Source of the DNA: an uncultured Collinsella sp.
GTDB lineage: Bacteria; Actinomycetota; Coriobacteriia; Coriobacteriales; Coriobacteriaceae
Reading direction: 5' to 3'
DNA: 43,423 bases
Assembly: GCA_902496845.1 (NCBI GenBank)
Contig: CABVCJ010000009.1
Coordinates: 1-43,423 of the forward strand
Shown: one piece after another, positions 8,420 through 16,158 of the stretch
Numbering within the stretch: the first letter of the stretch is position 1
Layout of the letters: every line of letters starts with the position of its first letter
Translations under genes and position numbers: made by a program
Notes under the pieces: model-generated
What the model saw: only the letters and a program-made list of their open reading frames with translations
Told to the model about the DNA's origin: nothing
The model's database searches: none

Positions 8420-10021
8420 TCACGCGCCCCCTTTCTGGACGAGTTCATCCAAGAGCTTCTCCGAAAACAGGTTGCCACGACCCAGCTGCCCGGCAGGATC
8501 GAGCTGCAGCTTGAGTCGAGCCGATTCGACCATGGCCTCGTGGCCGTACATCGTCTCCAAAAAGCCCGCTTTGATCTTGCCGACGCCGTGCTCGGCAGAG
8601 ACGGCGCCGCCCATAGCCGTTACCTCCGCAGCCCACCGGGCAAACAGCTCACCGCCGCGACGGTAGTCCCGCGCATCGCGCGGCAGGATATTCACATGCA
8701 GATGGTTGTTGCCGATATGTCCCCAGGCGGCAGATTCAAGCCCGCTTTCGGCCAGCGTGCGGCGATAGAGGGCAACGACATCGGCCAGGCGCGCATTGGG
8801 CACCGACATATCCGACCCCAGCTTGGTAATGGTGGGGTCGGTGCGGCGACGCTCGTCGATGAGCATGTTGACGCTCTCGGGAACGGCGTGGCGGAAGAAC
8901 CGCTGGCATTCGCGATCGACCTCGGTGCGTGCAACCCAGGTCGCGTCGTCGCGGCCGCCCGCAAGCTCCAAAACCCATCCCAGGTGGTACAGCTCCTCGG
9001 TCGCTTGCGCCTCGTCGTCGCAGTCGAGTTCCACGTAAACACAGACCTTTGCCTCATCGTCGAGTGCCGGCAGCGAGACAAACGCGGTCGACTGCTCGCG
9101 CTGGCGGCGAAGGATATCCAAGGCGCCGGCATCGAAATACTCAATAGCGGCGGCATGGGACAGCACGGGGCGCACGGAATCGGTAAAGGAAACCGCCTTG
9201 TCCTCGCTGTCGAAAAAGCAGCTCACGCCCCATACGACCGAAGGTGCCGCCTGCAGGGCGATCTCGAGCTCGGTAATGACGCCGAGTGTGCCGCACGCAC
9301 CGATGAAAAGATCGATGGCGTCCATATCGTCCGAAACGAAATAACCCGACGCGTTTTTGGTCTTGGGCATGGTATAGCCAGGAAGATCCAGCTCGAGCGC
9401 GCGGCCTTCCGCTGTCACGAGCGACAAGTGGCGTGCGTCAGCGTGCGCCTGACCTCGATGAAGCTCAAGCAGGTCGCCGTCCGCCAGTGCCACGTGAAGC
9501 CCCGTAACGTGCGGGCGCATGGGGCCGTAGGCGTAACTGCGGGCACCGGAGGCATTGCACGCCGCCATGCCGCCCAGGCAGGCAGATGCCTCGGTGGGAT
9601 CGGTGGGGAAGAACTGCTCAGGAGCTGCCTGGAACTCCTCATAGGCCTCAAGCGATACCTGATCCCAGTCAGCGGTCGGCAATGCCTTCTTACCCAGTTG
9701 CTTGCGCAACTCCGAAAGCACGACGCCCGGCTCCACGCGCAGCAGAAAACGGCCTCGCTCGTCGCGGCGAAGACCCAGGTAGCGATTCATACGAGAAGTG
9801 TTGAGGATATGCCCGCCGTGAGGCACGGCGCCGGCAGCCAGACCGGTCCGAGCACCCTGGACCGTTATTGGAACATGCTCGGCATGGAGCTTTCGCAGAA
9901 TGGCGCGGACTTCGTCCTCCGTTGTCGGAAACGAGATGCTCGACGCCTCGCCCGATGTGCGAGATTCATCGCGACCATATTCTTCGAACTCGTCGCCGAA
10001 GGGTTTGATGGCTGCAGACAC
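8420..10021 (-). CDS. FAD-binding lactate/glycolate dehydrogenase (GlcD/LctD type)
   Basis: A 533-residue flavoprotein of the VAO/PCMH family, closest in layout to GlcD and LctD. The FAD-binding N-terminal half has VQGARTGLAAGAVP (about residues 54-67) and the pyrophosphate loop around PTEASACLGGMAACNASGARS. The C-terminal half carries the substrate and metal residues in GHIGNNHLHVN and the EHGVGKIK motif. It oxidises a 2-hydroxyacid, most likely D-lactate, and hands electrons to the EtfAB encoded next. The start is GTG with GGGGGAG 5 bases upstream. It is the first gene of the three-gene operon; its stop lies at the EtfB start. No lactate permease is adjacent, which is unusual for such clusters. 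Confidence 0.9.
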   Translation of the reverse strand: MSAAIKPFGDEFEEYGRDESRTSGEASSISFPTTEDEVRAILRKLHAEHVPITVQGARTGLAAGAVPHGGHILNTSRMNRYLGLRRDERGRFLLRVEPGVVLSELRKQLGKKALPTADWDQVSLEAYEEFQAAPEQFFPTDPTEASACLGGMAACNASGARSYAYGPMRPHVTGLHVALADGDLLELHRGQAHADARHLSLVTAEGRALELDLPGYTMPKTKNASGYFVSDDMDAIDLFIGACGTLGVITELEIALQAAPSVVWGVSCFFDSEDKAVSFTDSVRPVLSHAAAIEYFDAGALDILRRQREQSTAFVSLPALDDEAKVCVYVELDCDDEAQATEELYHLGWVLELAGGRDDATWVARTEVDRECQRFFRHAVPESVNMLIDERRRTDPTITKLGSDMSVPNARLADVVALYRRTLAESGLESAAWGHIGNNHLHVNILPRDARDYRRGGELFARWAAEVTAMGGAVSAEHGVGKIKAGFLETMYGHEAMVESARLKLQLDPAGQLGRGNLFSEKLLDELVQKGGA

Positions 10022-10366
10022 GCGAACTCCCCCTTTAGTTAACTACAGTGTTTGCAGGGAGATGTTACCGCATCGTTTCGTCGACGTGACTGAGACCGTC
10101 TCCATAATTGGCGAATTTTACGTTTGCGCAATTCGGCGAGCGGCGGCGTTTTCTCGGCAGGCGCTCTATTTAACGCGCTCCTTTCCATCGCAGCCACGCA
10201 CACAATTGGCGCTCGAAAAAACTTGAGATATTTTTTAGCGTCTCTCACCTGCGGCGATGTAAACCCGTCAAGCATTTGGTCAGAAATTGGTCAAGTTGTG
10301 GCTGATACGGTCGGCATCGACAGCCAAAACCAATAGAAGGTTTGGCCCAAAAACAGGGAGGTTCCC
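10022..10366. promoter_or_regulatory. Divergent intergenic region with candidate operators
   Basis: A 345-base gap between the lactate dehydrogenase operon (left) and the secreted-protein cluster (right); it must hold promoters for both. Visible structure: a perfect 10-bp palindrome TAGTTAACTA at 10036-10045, just upstream of the oxidase ribosome site. There is also an imperfect dyad ATTGGCGAA / TTTGCGCAAT at 10107-10132, an A-run/T-run hairpin with CGCT/AGCG ends at 10210-10240, and two direct copies of TTGGTCA 11 bases apart at 10276 and 10287. I cannot assign a regulator, and no clean -35/-10 pair stands out. Confidence 0.45.
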
Positions 10367-10663
10367 ATGGCATATTACTGGCCCCAGTACGGCATCGCCA
10401 TCGAAGTTGACGATGACCCATATCTTCTGCCCTTCGATGAGGAGGCATTTCCCGATGCGGCTGTCTATCACGTCACCACCGACGTGATTTGCGATCCCGA
10501 ATCGTTTTCGGCACTCGCCCACCACATCGCCCACATCCACGACATCAAACTCGACCCAAACTTCGACGAGCTCATCTACTCGCGACGCCTCATGCTCCAC
10601 ATGCTCTTTGGCGCCGATCCGTCCACGTTCGCGCGCGTCTATACCACTAAGGATGCCGCATGA
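10367..10663 (+). CDS. Hypothetical protein, 98 residues
   Basis: A small, acidic, soluble protein with no signal peptide or membrane segment. It starts at an ATG with GGGAGG 5 bases upstream and ends in an ATGA overlap with the next gene, so it is co-translated with an envelope protein. I do not recognise a family. The opening WPQYGIAIEVDDDPYLLP and the later VYHVTTDVICDPESFSALA loosely recall the core of small PD-(D/E)XK nuclease-like proteins common in Coriobacteriia. The pattern is too thin to claim, and it could be a degenerate remnant. Its place at the head of a secreted-protein operon is the main clue to its role. Confidence 0.7.
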   Translation: MAYYWPQYGIAIEVDDDPYLLPFDEEAFPDAAVYHVTTDVICDPESFSALAHHIAHIHDIKLDPNFDELIYSRRLMLHMLFGADPSTFARVYTTKDAA

Positions 10664-11169
10664 GCGTAAGGAAGCAGTCGAGCCCCCTAGGGTCAAAACA
10701 TCGAAAAAGGCTCGGCGCCGTCTGTTTGGCCATCGCCTGCGCCCTTATCGCCGTCGGCCTTTACGCTTGGCAGTCAAAGCCTGTCGCCGAGACGGGTGCC
10801 TCGGTCACAGCGGCAGAGGGTAAGACGCGTCAGGAAATCCAGGACGAGCTCGATGCCATCGTCCGCGACAACATGATGACGATCTCGGTCGCACCGGTCG
10901 CCCAGCTACAAAAAGGCGGCAAGCTGCGCATCAACGTGCAAAACGTCCAGGATAACAAGTTTCCCCAGCGTTTCCGCGTGATCCAAAACGACGAGACCAT
11001 CTATGAATCGGGCGTGGTCGAGACCGGCAAGACCGTTGAGACCTGCCCTGCAGGCGACATCAAAGAAGGCGAGGCGTATATCGAGATTCAAGCGCTCGAC
11101 GCCAAGACCTACGACGTCCATGGCAATCCCACGCGCGTCAAGGTGCGAGTTGCGCAGACAGAAGACTAG
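10660..11169 (+). CDS. Membrane-anchored extracytoplasmic protein
   Basis: 169 residues: a basic N-terminus, one hydrophobic anchor (about residues 18-36), a short linker and a beta-rich outer domain. That domain reads like small surface proteins found beside Gram-positive adhesin genes: ISVAPVAQLQKGGKLRINVQN, then NDETIYESGVVETGKTVETC and a C-terminal strand pair. The order 'residual beta strand, N-rich loop, IYxSGxxxxG' is the recurring part I recognise; no function is known to me. It overlaps the previous gene by 4 bases (ATGA). It is probably retained in the membrane with the domain outside. Confidence 0.75.
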   Translation: MSVRKQSSPLGSKHRKRLGAVCLAIACALIAVGLYAWQSKPVAETGASVTAAEGKTRQEIQDELDAIVRDNMMTISVAPVAQLQKGGKLRINVQNVQDNKFPQRFRVIQNDETIYESGVVETGKTVETCPAGDIKEGEAYIEIQALDAKTYDVHGNPTRVKVRVAQTED

Positions 11170-11257
11170 ACCTGCCACCTGTTATGAAAATGCGCACCCG
11201 TGCCGCTTTCGTCTAACCCTCACGGAAACGGTCCGTGACGAATAGAAAGGAACGATT

Positions 11258-11857
11258 ATGGACATCACCAGGAACTTGAATGGGGCCAGGGTGCTCGTCG
11301 TGGGCGCAGGGCTGGCGCTCGCACTCGCAATGGGCGCCGCGCCGACCACCGCCCTGGCGGAGGGACGCACTGGAACCACCAACGTGACCATCAGGACCGA
11401 AATCGACAACATCAAGTTCAAAGCCCCGACCGTCATTCCGTTCGTCGCTAAGGCAGACGGCACGCTCCAGGGCCCTTCCGAGAATACAACCACCATCGAC
11501 AATCTTTCGGCCTATGGCATCCACGTTACCAACATGAAGATTGCCGCCCAGAAGTCCTGGAGCATCGTCGCCGACGCCAAGACGGGGACCGCCCAGAACT
11601 CCATCGATTTTAAGGTCGGCCCAGACAAGGCACTCCAAGACGCCCACGCCGCGACGCAGGAAGCGGGCCTCGACCTTTCCAAAAATGCATCCTTCGACAT
11701 GGGCTACCAGGGCATCGCCGATGGTACGGACAAGATTAAGCTCAAGACAAGCGGCAATGTCGCCCGCGTCACGCGAGACATCTTCCATGTGACCGGCACG
11801 GGCGACCAGGTCGCAACCATTACGTGGACGGTCGAGCCCGGTGCGCACACGGCCTAA
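11258..11857 (+). CDS. Secreted beta-rich surface protein (WxL/adhesin-like)
   Basis: 199 residues with a clear signal peptide (hydrophobic run to about residue 34, cleavage likely after ALA). The mature part has NVTIRTEIDNIKFKAPTVIP, then FVAKADGTLQGPSENTTTID and NLSAYGIHVTNMKI. I recognise this 'constant strand, KADGT, NxSxxxxxV' pattern from uncharacterised Gram-positive surface proteins resembling WxL-type domains. Near the C-terminus ITWTVEP gives a lone Trp motif. There is no sorting signal of its own, so it may be free or held by a partner. The ATG has AAAGGAAC upstream. The next small gene overlaps its end by 17 bases, suggesting the two products work together. Confidence 0.75.
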   Translation: MDITRNLNGARVLVVGAGLALALAMGAAPTTALAEGRTGTTNVTIRTEIDNIKFKAPTVIPFVAKADGTLQGPSENTTTIDNLSAYGIHVTNMKIAAQKSWSIVADAKTGTAQNSIDFKVGPDKALQDAHAATQEAGLDLSKNASFDMGYQGIADGTDKIKLKTSGNVARVTRDIFHVTGTGDQVATITWTVEPGAHTA

Positions 11858-12098
11858 GGCAATTGTCCTTGCCGTCATCATCGGCGTTGCAACGTTTGCC
11901 CCGATCGCCGCCTTTGCCCAACAAGAGCAGGCGCAGGCTGCCACGCAGGTAACTGTCGATCTATCGGAACTCGAACGCAGTGGCCAACATGAACCCCTCG
12001 CGCAAACGGGCGACACGCGACAGCTCCTGGCAGCAGGAATCGCCACGGCAGGCGCTAGCGCCATCGGCCTTGGCCTGCACATCAAACGCAGCCGGTAG
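11841..12098 (+). CDS. Small LAXTG-type cell-wall-anchored protein, 85 residues
   Basis: A tiny protein made almost only of a signal peptide, a short linker and a cell-wall sorting signal. Residues 7-26 are hydrophobic with cleavage likely after AFA. The sorting signal is LAQTG at 53-57, followed by a hydrophobic helix (61-80) and the basic tail KRSR. LAXTG rather than LPXTG is the motif used by class E sortases of high-GC Actinobacteria. The mature chain would hold only about 30 residues (QQEQAQAATQVTVDLSELER) outside the wall. It starts at GTG inside the preceding gene, without a strong ribosome site, so translation is probably coupled. It may be an anchor or stub partner of the secreted neighbours. 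Confidence 0.7.
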   Translation: MRTRPKAIVLAVIIGVATFAPIAAFAQQEQAQAATQVTVDLSELERSGQHEPLAQTGDTRQLLAAGIATAGASAIGLGLHIKRSR

Positions 12099-12139
12099 CC
12101 ACACGAATCGAGACCGTCCAGCATAGGTAAGGAGAACCC

Positions 12140-13474
12140 ATGGCATCAAAGAACCTTTTGCCCGTTGCCGCGCTCTGTAGTGCGCTTGCCACCGGCATGC
12201 CCGTTGCCGCTCTAGCGACACCCGCCGTGGACGCCCCCTTACCTGCTGTCAACTGTCTCGCCACAAACCAGATGAGCACCATCGCGCGCCAACGCTTCTC
12301 GCTTGCGCAGGCAAGCATTTCGGCCTCGGGGTGCCTCCGTCGCTGCACGAACAGCTCGATAGTCGTGGATACCGAGCACTCGAGCACAGCGGACGGCCCC
12401 CTAACGGGATGCGTTATCTGCACATGGCGCGCAGCTGCAACTGATGCCGATGGCGATTCCTGCGACGTGGAGCTGTGCCTCGACATCACCCTGTCCGATG
12501 ACTCGGCGGACGGGGCAACAGTCGCCTTCGACAGCACGTTTTTCGAAAACGGAGGGGGTGTATGCCTGGGCTGCGTCCCCTCGAGCGCCGATGGCACGCA
12601 GCCCGCTATCTCATTCACCGCATCGCTGAAAATGACCAAGGCGGGCACCGACGCCACGGCAAATGGCGAGATCGCTCTAATGTTCTACGCGAGCGGCACA
12701 GAAAGCCAGGAGATTCGGGGCAAACAGCGGACCGGATCGCTCAGCCTGACGCGAGGGGCAGATCCCGGTCCTGTCGATATCAGTACCGAAACGCAAGATG
12801 TGCATCACGTCCTTGTCGATCCGGCGCTCCTCGAGATGGAATGGAGCGGAGTAGGAGCGGTCGGACTCGCCCCCTCGACAGGTGACATCGCAAGCGACTC
12901 CAGCGAGAGCAGCGGTGAAATAGCGCCTGGGGACAATGGCGCACCAGGCGGCATAACACCGCCATCGAGCGGTCCTTCAGCCACTTTCAGCGAGCCAAGC
13001 GAAACAGCCACCGCAGTGGGCGGCACGCAAGCTGGCGAAAACTTGGGGTGTCCCATGCCGGCAGACATCGACGAGGGCAATTGTTGCATGATGGTCGCGC
13101 TCGACCGCACGGAAACCGTCGAAGTTGTTTTTCTGCCATCGGGCGAGGTCGTAGCCCCCACCTTGCTCACCTTGCTTGGGGCAAAGGGCACGGCCAACCA
13201 AATCGACAACCTCACGGTCGCCGACCCTGCGACCACCGCAAAACTGCACCTGTATGCCGTAACCTCGGACGGAGGCAAAACCGAGGAATTCGACGGTGAG
13301 AATCTCCTGAATAACCGGATACTCCATAAAATGGAAGACGTCTCGTATCAAATTGAGCTCGTGGGATTTGACCGAGCTCGAGATGCCGATATCATCGCCG
13401 CGGCCATTGAGTCCCCGCAGCGACTCATGACGCTGTGCTTCGATTACAGCCCCTATGTCGTGATGGGAGGCTGA
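12140..13474 (+). CDS. Large secreted cysteine-rich protein, function unknown
   Basis: 444 residues with a signal peptide (cleavage likely after AALA, near residue 26). The mature N-terminal region (about 30-225) contains paired cysteines (CLRRC, CVIC, CDVELC, CLGC), suggesting disulfide-linked beta structure. A low-complexity Ser/Gly/Pro linker follows (about 240-300). The C-terminal domain (about 305-444) has EVVFLPSGEVVAPTLLTLL and ANQIDNLTV, which echo the IDNLS strand of the 199-residue neighbour. No sorting signal or membrane helix closes the protein. The ATG has AAGGAGA 6 bases upstream. It is the last gene of the cluster. I do not recognise a family. Confidence 0.72.
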   Translation: MASKNLLPVAALCSALATGMPVAALATPAVDAPLPAVNCLATNQMSTIARQRFSLAQASISASGCLRRCTNSSIVVDTEHSSTADGPLTGCVICTWRAAATDADGDSCDVELCLDITLSDDSADGATVAFDSTFFENGGGVCLGCVPSSADGTQPAISFTASLKMTKAGTDATANGEIALMFYASGTESQEIRGKQRTGSLSLTRGADPGPVDISTETQDVHHVLVDPALLEMEWSGVGAVGLAPSTGDIASDSSESSGEIAPGDNGAPGGITPPSSGPSATFSEPSETATAVGGTQAGENLGCPMPADIDEGNCCMMVALDRTETVEVVFLPSGEVVAPTLLTLLGAKGTANQIDNLTVADPATTAKLHLYAVTSDGGKTEEFDGENLLNNRILHKMEDVSYQIELVGFDRARDADIIAAAIESPQRLMTLCFDYSPYVVMGG

Positions 13475-13592
13475 GGCTCGGGCACCAAATGCCGTCATTA
13501 ATACCACTTATATAACGTATAGGATGAGGCATGACGCACCCTGCAGCCCGTTCTGCTACGATTGCCAGGTTGGCATCAATATGGGAGGGTTC

Positions 13593-14309
13593 ATGCCGGG
13601 TTTGGGAACGGTCATCAACGTCGCACTTTTGATTGCGGGCGGACTGCTGGGCCTTATAGGCGGACGCTTTATCACACCCCGCATCCAAGACACGCTCATG
13701 AAGGCGTCGGGGCTGTGCGTTTTGTTTATCGGACTGGGCGGCACCATGCAAAAGATGCTCGTCATTGACGGGAAAGCGCTGGAGACCACCGGCACCACCA
13801 TGCTCATCGTCTCGTTTGCCCTCGGCTCGCTCATCGGCGAGGCCGTTAACCTGGAAGCCGGCATCGAAAACCTGGGCGAATGGCTCAAGCGCAAAACCGG
13901 CAGCGAGGGAGACAACGAGTTCACCAATGCCTTTGTCTCGACATCGCTGACCGTCTGCATCGGTGCCATGGCTATCGTGGGATCAATCCAAGACGGCTTG
14001 CTCGGCGACTGGTCCACGCTTGCCCTCAAGGGCGCGTTGGACTGCATCATCGTCTGCACCATGACGGCTTCGCTCGGCCGCGGCTGCATCTTCTCCGCCC
14101 TGCCCGTTGCCGTATTCCAGGGAACGATTACGCTGTTTGCCGGCGCGCTCTCCCCCATCATGACCGCCGCCGCCCTCGACAGTCTATCGCTCGTGGGCTC
14201 TATACTCATCTTCTGCGTCGGCGTCAACCTCATCCGTCCTCAGACCTTCCGCACGGCCAATATGCTCCCCTCCGTTGTCATAGCCGTCATCTACGCCCTC
14301 CTGTTCTAA
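13593..14309 (+). CDS. DUF554-family membrane protein
   Basis: A 238-residue, glycine-rich integral membrane protein. The N-terminus MPGLGTVINVALLIAGGLLG is characteristic of DUF554, a family of unknown function sometimes thought to be a transporter. Other family features seen are SFALGSLIGEAVNLE, a long hydrophilic stretch with GEWLKRK, and AIVGSIQDGL. I chose ATG 13593 because GGGAGGG sits just upstream and the family starts with this sequence. In-frame starts at 13524 and 13581 would add an unusual Cys-rich leader. An AT-rich stretch at about 13498-13525 may hold its promoter. Confidence 0.87.
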   Translation: MPGLGTVINVALLIAGGLLGLIGGRFITPRIQDTLMKASGLCVLFIGLGGTMQKMLVIDGKALETTGTTMLIVSFALGSLIGEAVNLEAGIENLGEWLKRKTGSEGDNEFTNAFVSTSLTVCIGAMAIVGSIQDGLLGDWSTLALKGALDCIIVCTMTASLGRGCIFSALPVAVFQGTITLFAGALSPIMTAAALDSLSLVGSILIFCVGVNLIRPQTFRTANMLPSVVIAVIYALLF

Positions 14310-14354
14310 ATCTATCTACGTAGCGGTATCTCGAACACCTGTTTGATGCTGTGC

Positions 14355-14360
14355 TATGAT
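14355..14360 (+). promoter_or_regulatory. Possible -10 box for the TerB/BrxD/Lhr module
   Basis: TATGAT lies 38 bases before the GTG start of the first gene of the module. No good -35 box is seen at 16-18 bases, so this is tentative. The region between DUF554 and this gene is only 88 bases long. Confidence 0.35.
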
Positions 14361-14397
14361 ATGAGGTCACCGAAGCTGCGTTAGGAGAGGAGAAACG

Positions 14398-16158
14398 GTG
14401 GCCGACCAGGACATCAAGATGCTCATCGAGCGCATTATGGCCGAGGCCCGGACCCATCAGTCTGCTCGCTTCTCAAACGAAGTCTATGCTGACGAGCCGA
14501 TTCTCAAAACCGGTCGTCAGATGCAGAACTTCCTTCCTGACCAGTACCGCAAAATGCGTGAGATATCGCGTTGGCAAGAAGACCCCAAGGGTGGCGCGGG
14601 ACGTTGGCTTTCGGAAGCCGAGCTTTTCTACCGCCAAGGCCTGCTGATGGCCGACTTTGAGGACGACTGTCCCTACAACGGCACATTCAAGTCGTACTTT
14701 CCCACCTATAACGCCATGAGCGATCGGCAGCTGCGCGGCTATTTTACCTGGCGCACCCAAGTGCGCCGCGGAACCGTCGAGGAAACGTCTACGTCCTTTG
14801 CCTTTCTGTATCTCTATGAGCTGATCTGCGGCATTGGCGTAGATGACCCACTCGATGGTTTTAACAAAATCAAGGCCTTTTGGGATGCCTATCGCGCCTT
14901 CGAGCCCGGCATCGACCGGTTCGCACGCGTGTGGCTGCAGGACTACGCCGTGTTCCACGGACTCGACCCCAAGCTGCTTCGCGACTCTAAAACCGTCATG
15001 TTCGATAACGCCCTTATCGAGCTGCGGCGTGCGGCGCGAGACCTTGCGCCCGCGCCAACGCCGTCAGACCTGGCGCCTGCGCGTCGCAAGACCTCCGAGC
15101 CCACGCTCCCCCTTCCGCCCGACGAGGCAGGCGAGGAGCGACTCATGACCGCTATAAACGCCCTCTCCACGTACAACCTGAATAACTCACGGCTCGACCG
15201 TTCCCACCATCGCGACCTGCGCCACGTGGCATGCGCCGTGTATGTCCGTATGGCGCGCTACTATGACACGCACCGAAAGACCGGCATCGTAGCGAGCTTG
15301 TTTGGGGAGGAGACGGCCATGCCCTACACCATGTTTGCCTCGGCCGTGTTCTTTGCGCCCGAGCGCCACGAGGACTGCGAATATCGCCTGGACCCCATTC
15401 ACATCTATCGCTGCCAAAATGGCTTTTGGGAATGCATGCGCATCCACGGCAGCAGACAAAAAAGTAGCAAGCTCGGTGAGATGATGCGCGCCTGCGACCA
15501 ACGCCTGCGCCTGGCCCTAGACCCCACCCATCCCCTAAAGGAGGAGAAGGTCCCCAAATATCTGGCCAAGATCATCGATGACGAGATCGTGGCATGGCTT
15601 TCGTGGGACGCCGCGCACCAGCCTGTCAAGATCGATATCGATTTGAGTCAGCTGGGGCACATTCGGAGCGCCGCCGCGCAAACGCGTGAAGCGCTTTTGA
15701 TTGATGAGGAGCGCGAGGATGATGTGCCTATGGAAGCCGAGGCGACGCTTATCGAGCAACCGAACACCGAGTCTACGCCCAGCATGTCCGCCGGACCTGG
15801 CGAGATGGCCACACGGCAAGACGAACCCGACGAGCCGACTGTCTCCACCGAAGAGTTTGGCGTCGTGGCACCGCTCCTCGCACCGACGCCCGTGTTCGCA
15901 GCTGCTGCGCCCGCTGACGCCACGAACGAACTCGCGCCTGCCGCAGACGCCTATCTCCGCGCGTTGCTCGAGCAGAACACGGCCCAGACGGCATTGGCGG
16001 TGGCACAGTCGGGCAAAAGCGAGGACATGCTCGTCGATACCATCAACGAGGCGCTCTTTGACCTGGTGGGTGACACCGTAATTGAATTTGGCGCGGCAGG
16101 ACCGCACATTATCGAGGACTACGAAGCAGACGTGAGAGGATACCTAGACCATGAGTGA
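14398..16158 (+). CDS. TerB-N / TerB-C domain protein of a DNA-processing module
   Basis: 586 residues. The N-terminal third matches the TerB-N domain (about residues 60-200: GGAGRWLSEAELFYRQGLL, then CPYNGTFKSYFPTYNAMSDR and LRGYFTWRTQVRRG). The last 80 residues resemble TerB-C (MLVDTINEALFDLVGDTVIE and IIEDYEADVRGYL). Between them lie charged and Ala/Pro-rich linkers (about 215-240 and 420-500). TerB-N/TerB-C proteins are known from tellurite-resistance-related stress systems, where they occur with ATPases and helicases; their biochemical role is not settled. The GTG start has AGGAGAGGAG upstream. The gene overlaps the ATPase gene by 8 bases, so the products are probably made together. Confidence 0.82.
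   Translation: MADQDIKMLIERIMAEARTHQSARFSNEVYADEPILKTGRQMQNFLPDQYRKMREISRWQEDPKGGAGRWLSEAELFYRQGLLMADFEDDCPYNGTFKSYFPTYNAMSDRQLRGYFTWRTQVRRGTVEETSTSFAFLYLYELICGIGVDDPLDGFNKIKAFWDAYRAFEPGIDRFARVWLQDYAVFHGLDPKLLRDSKTVMFDNALIELRRAARDLAPAPTPSDLAPARRKTSEPTLPLPPDEAGEERLMTAINALSTYNLNNSRLDRSHHRDLRHVACAVYVRMARYYDTHRKTGIVASLFGEETAMPYTMFASAVFFAPERHEDCEYRLDPIHIYRCQNGFWECMRIHGSRQKSSKLGEMMRACDQRLRLALDPTHPLKEEKVPKYLAKIIDDEIVAWLSWDAAHQPVKIDIDLSQLGHIRSAAAQTREALLIDEEREDDVPMEAEATLIEQPNTESTPSMSAGPGEMATRQDEPDEPTVSTEEFGVVAPLLAPTPVFAAAAPADATNELAPAADAYLRALLEQNTAQTALAVAQSGKSEDMLVDTINEALFDLVGDTVIEFGAAGPHIIEDYEADVRGYLDHE

Noticed and set aside
8540..10042. Plus-strand open frame of 500 codons
   Set aside because: Antisense to the FAD dehydrogenase, which has full family motifs; no ribosome site or recognisable product.
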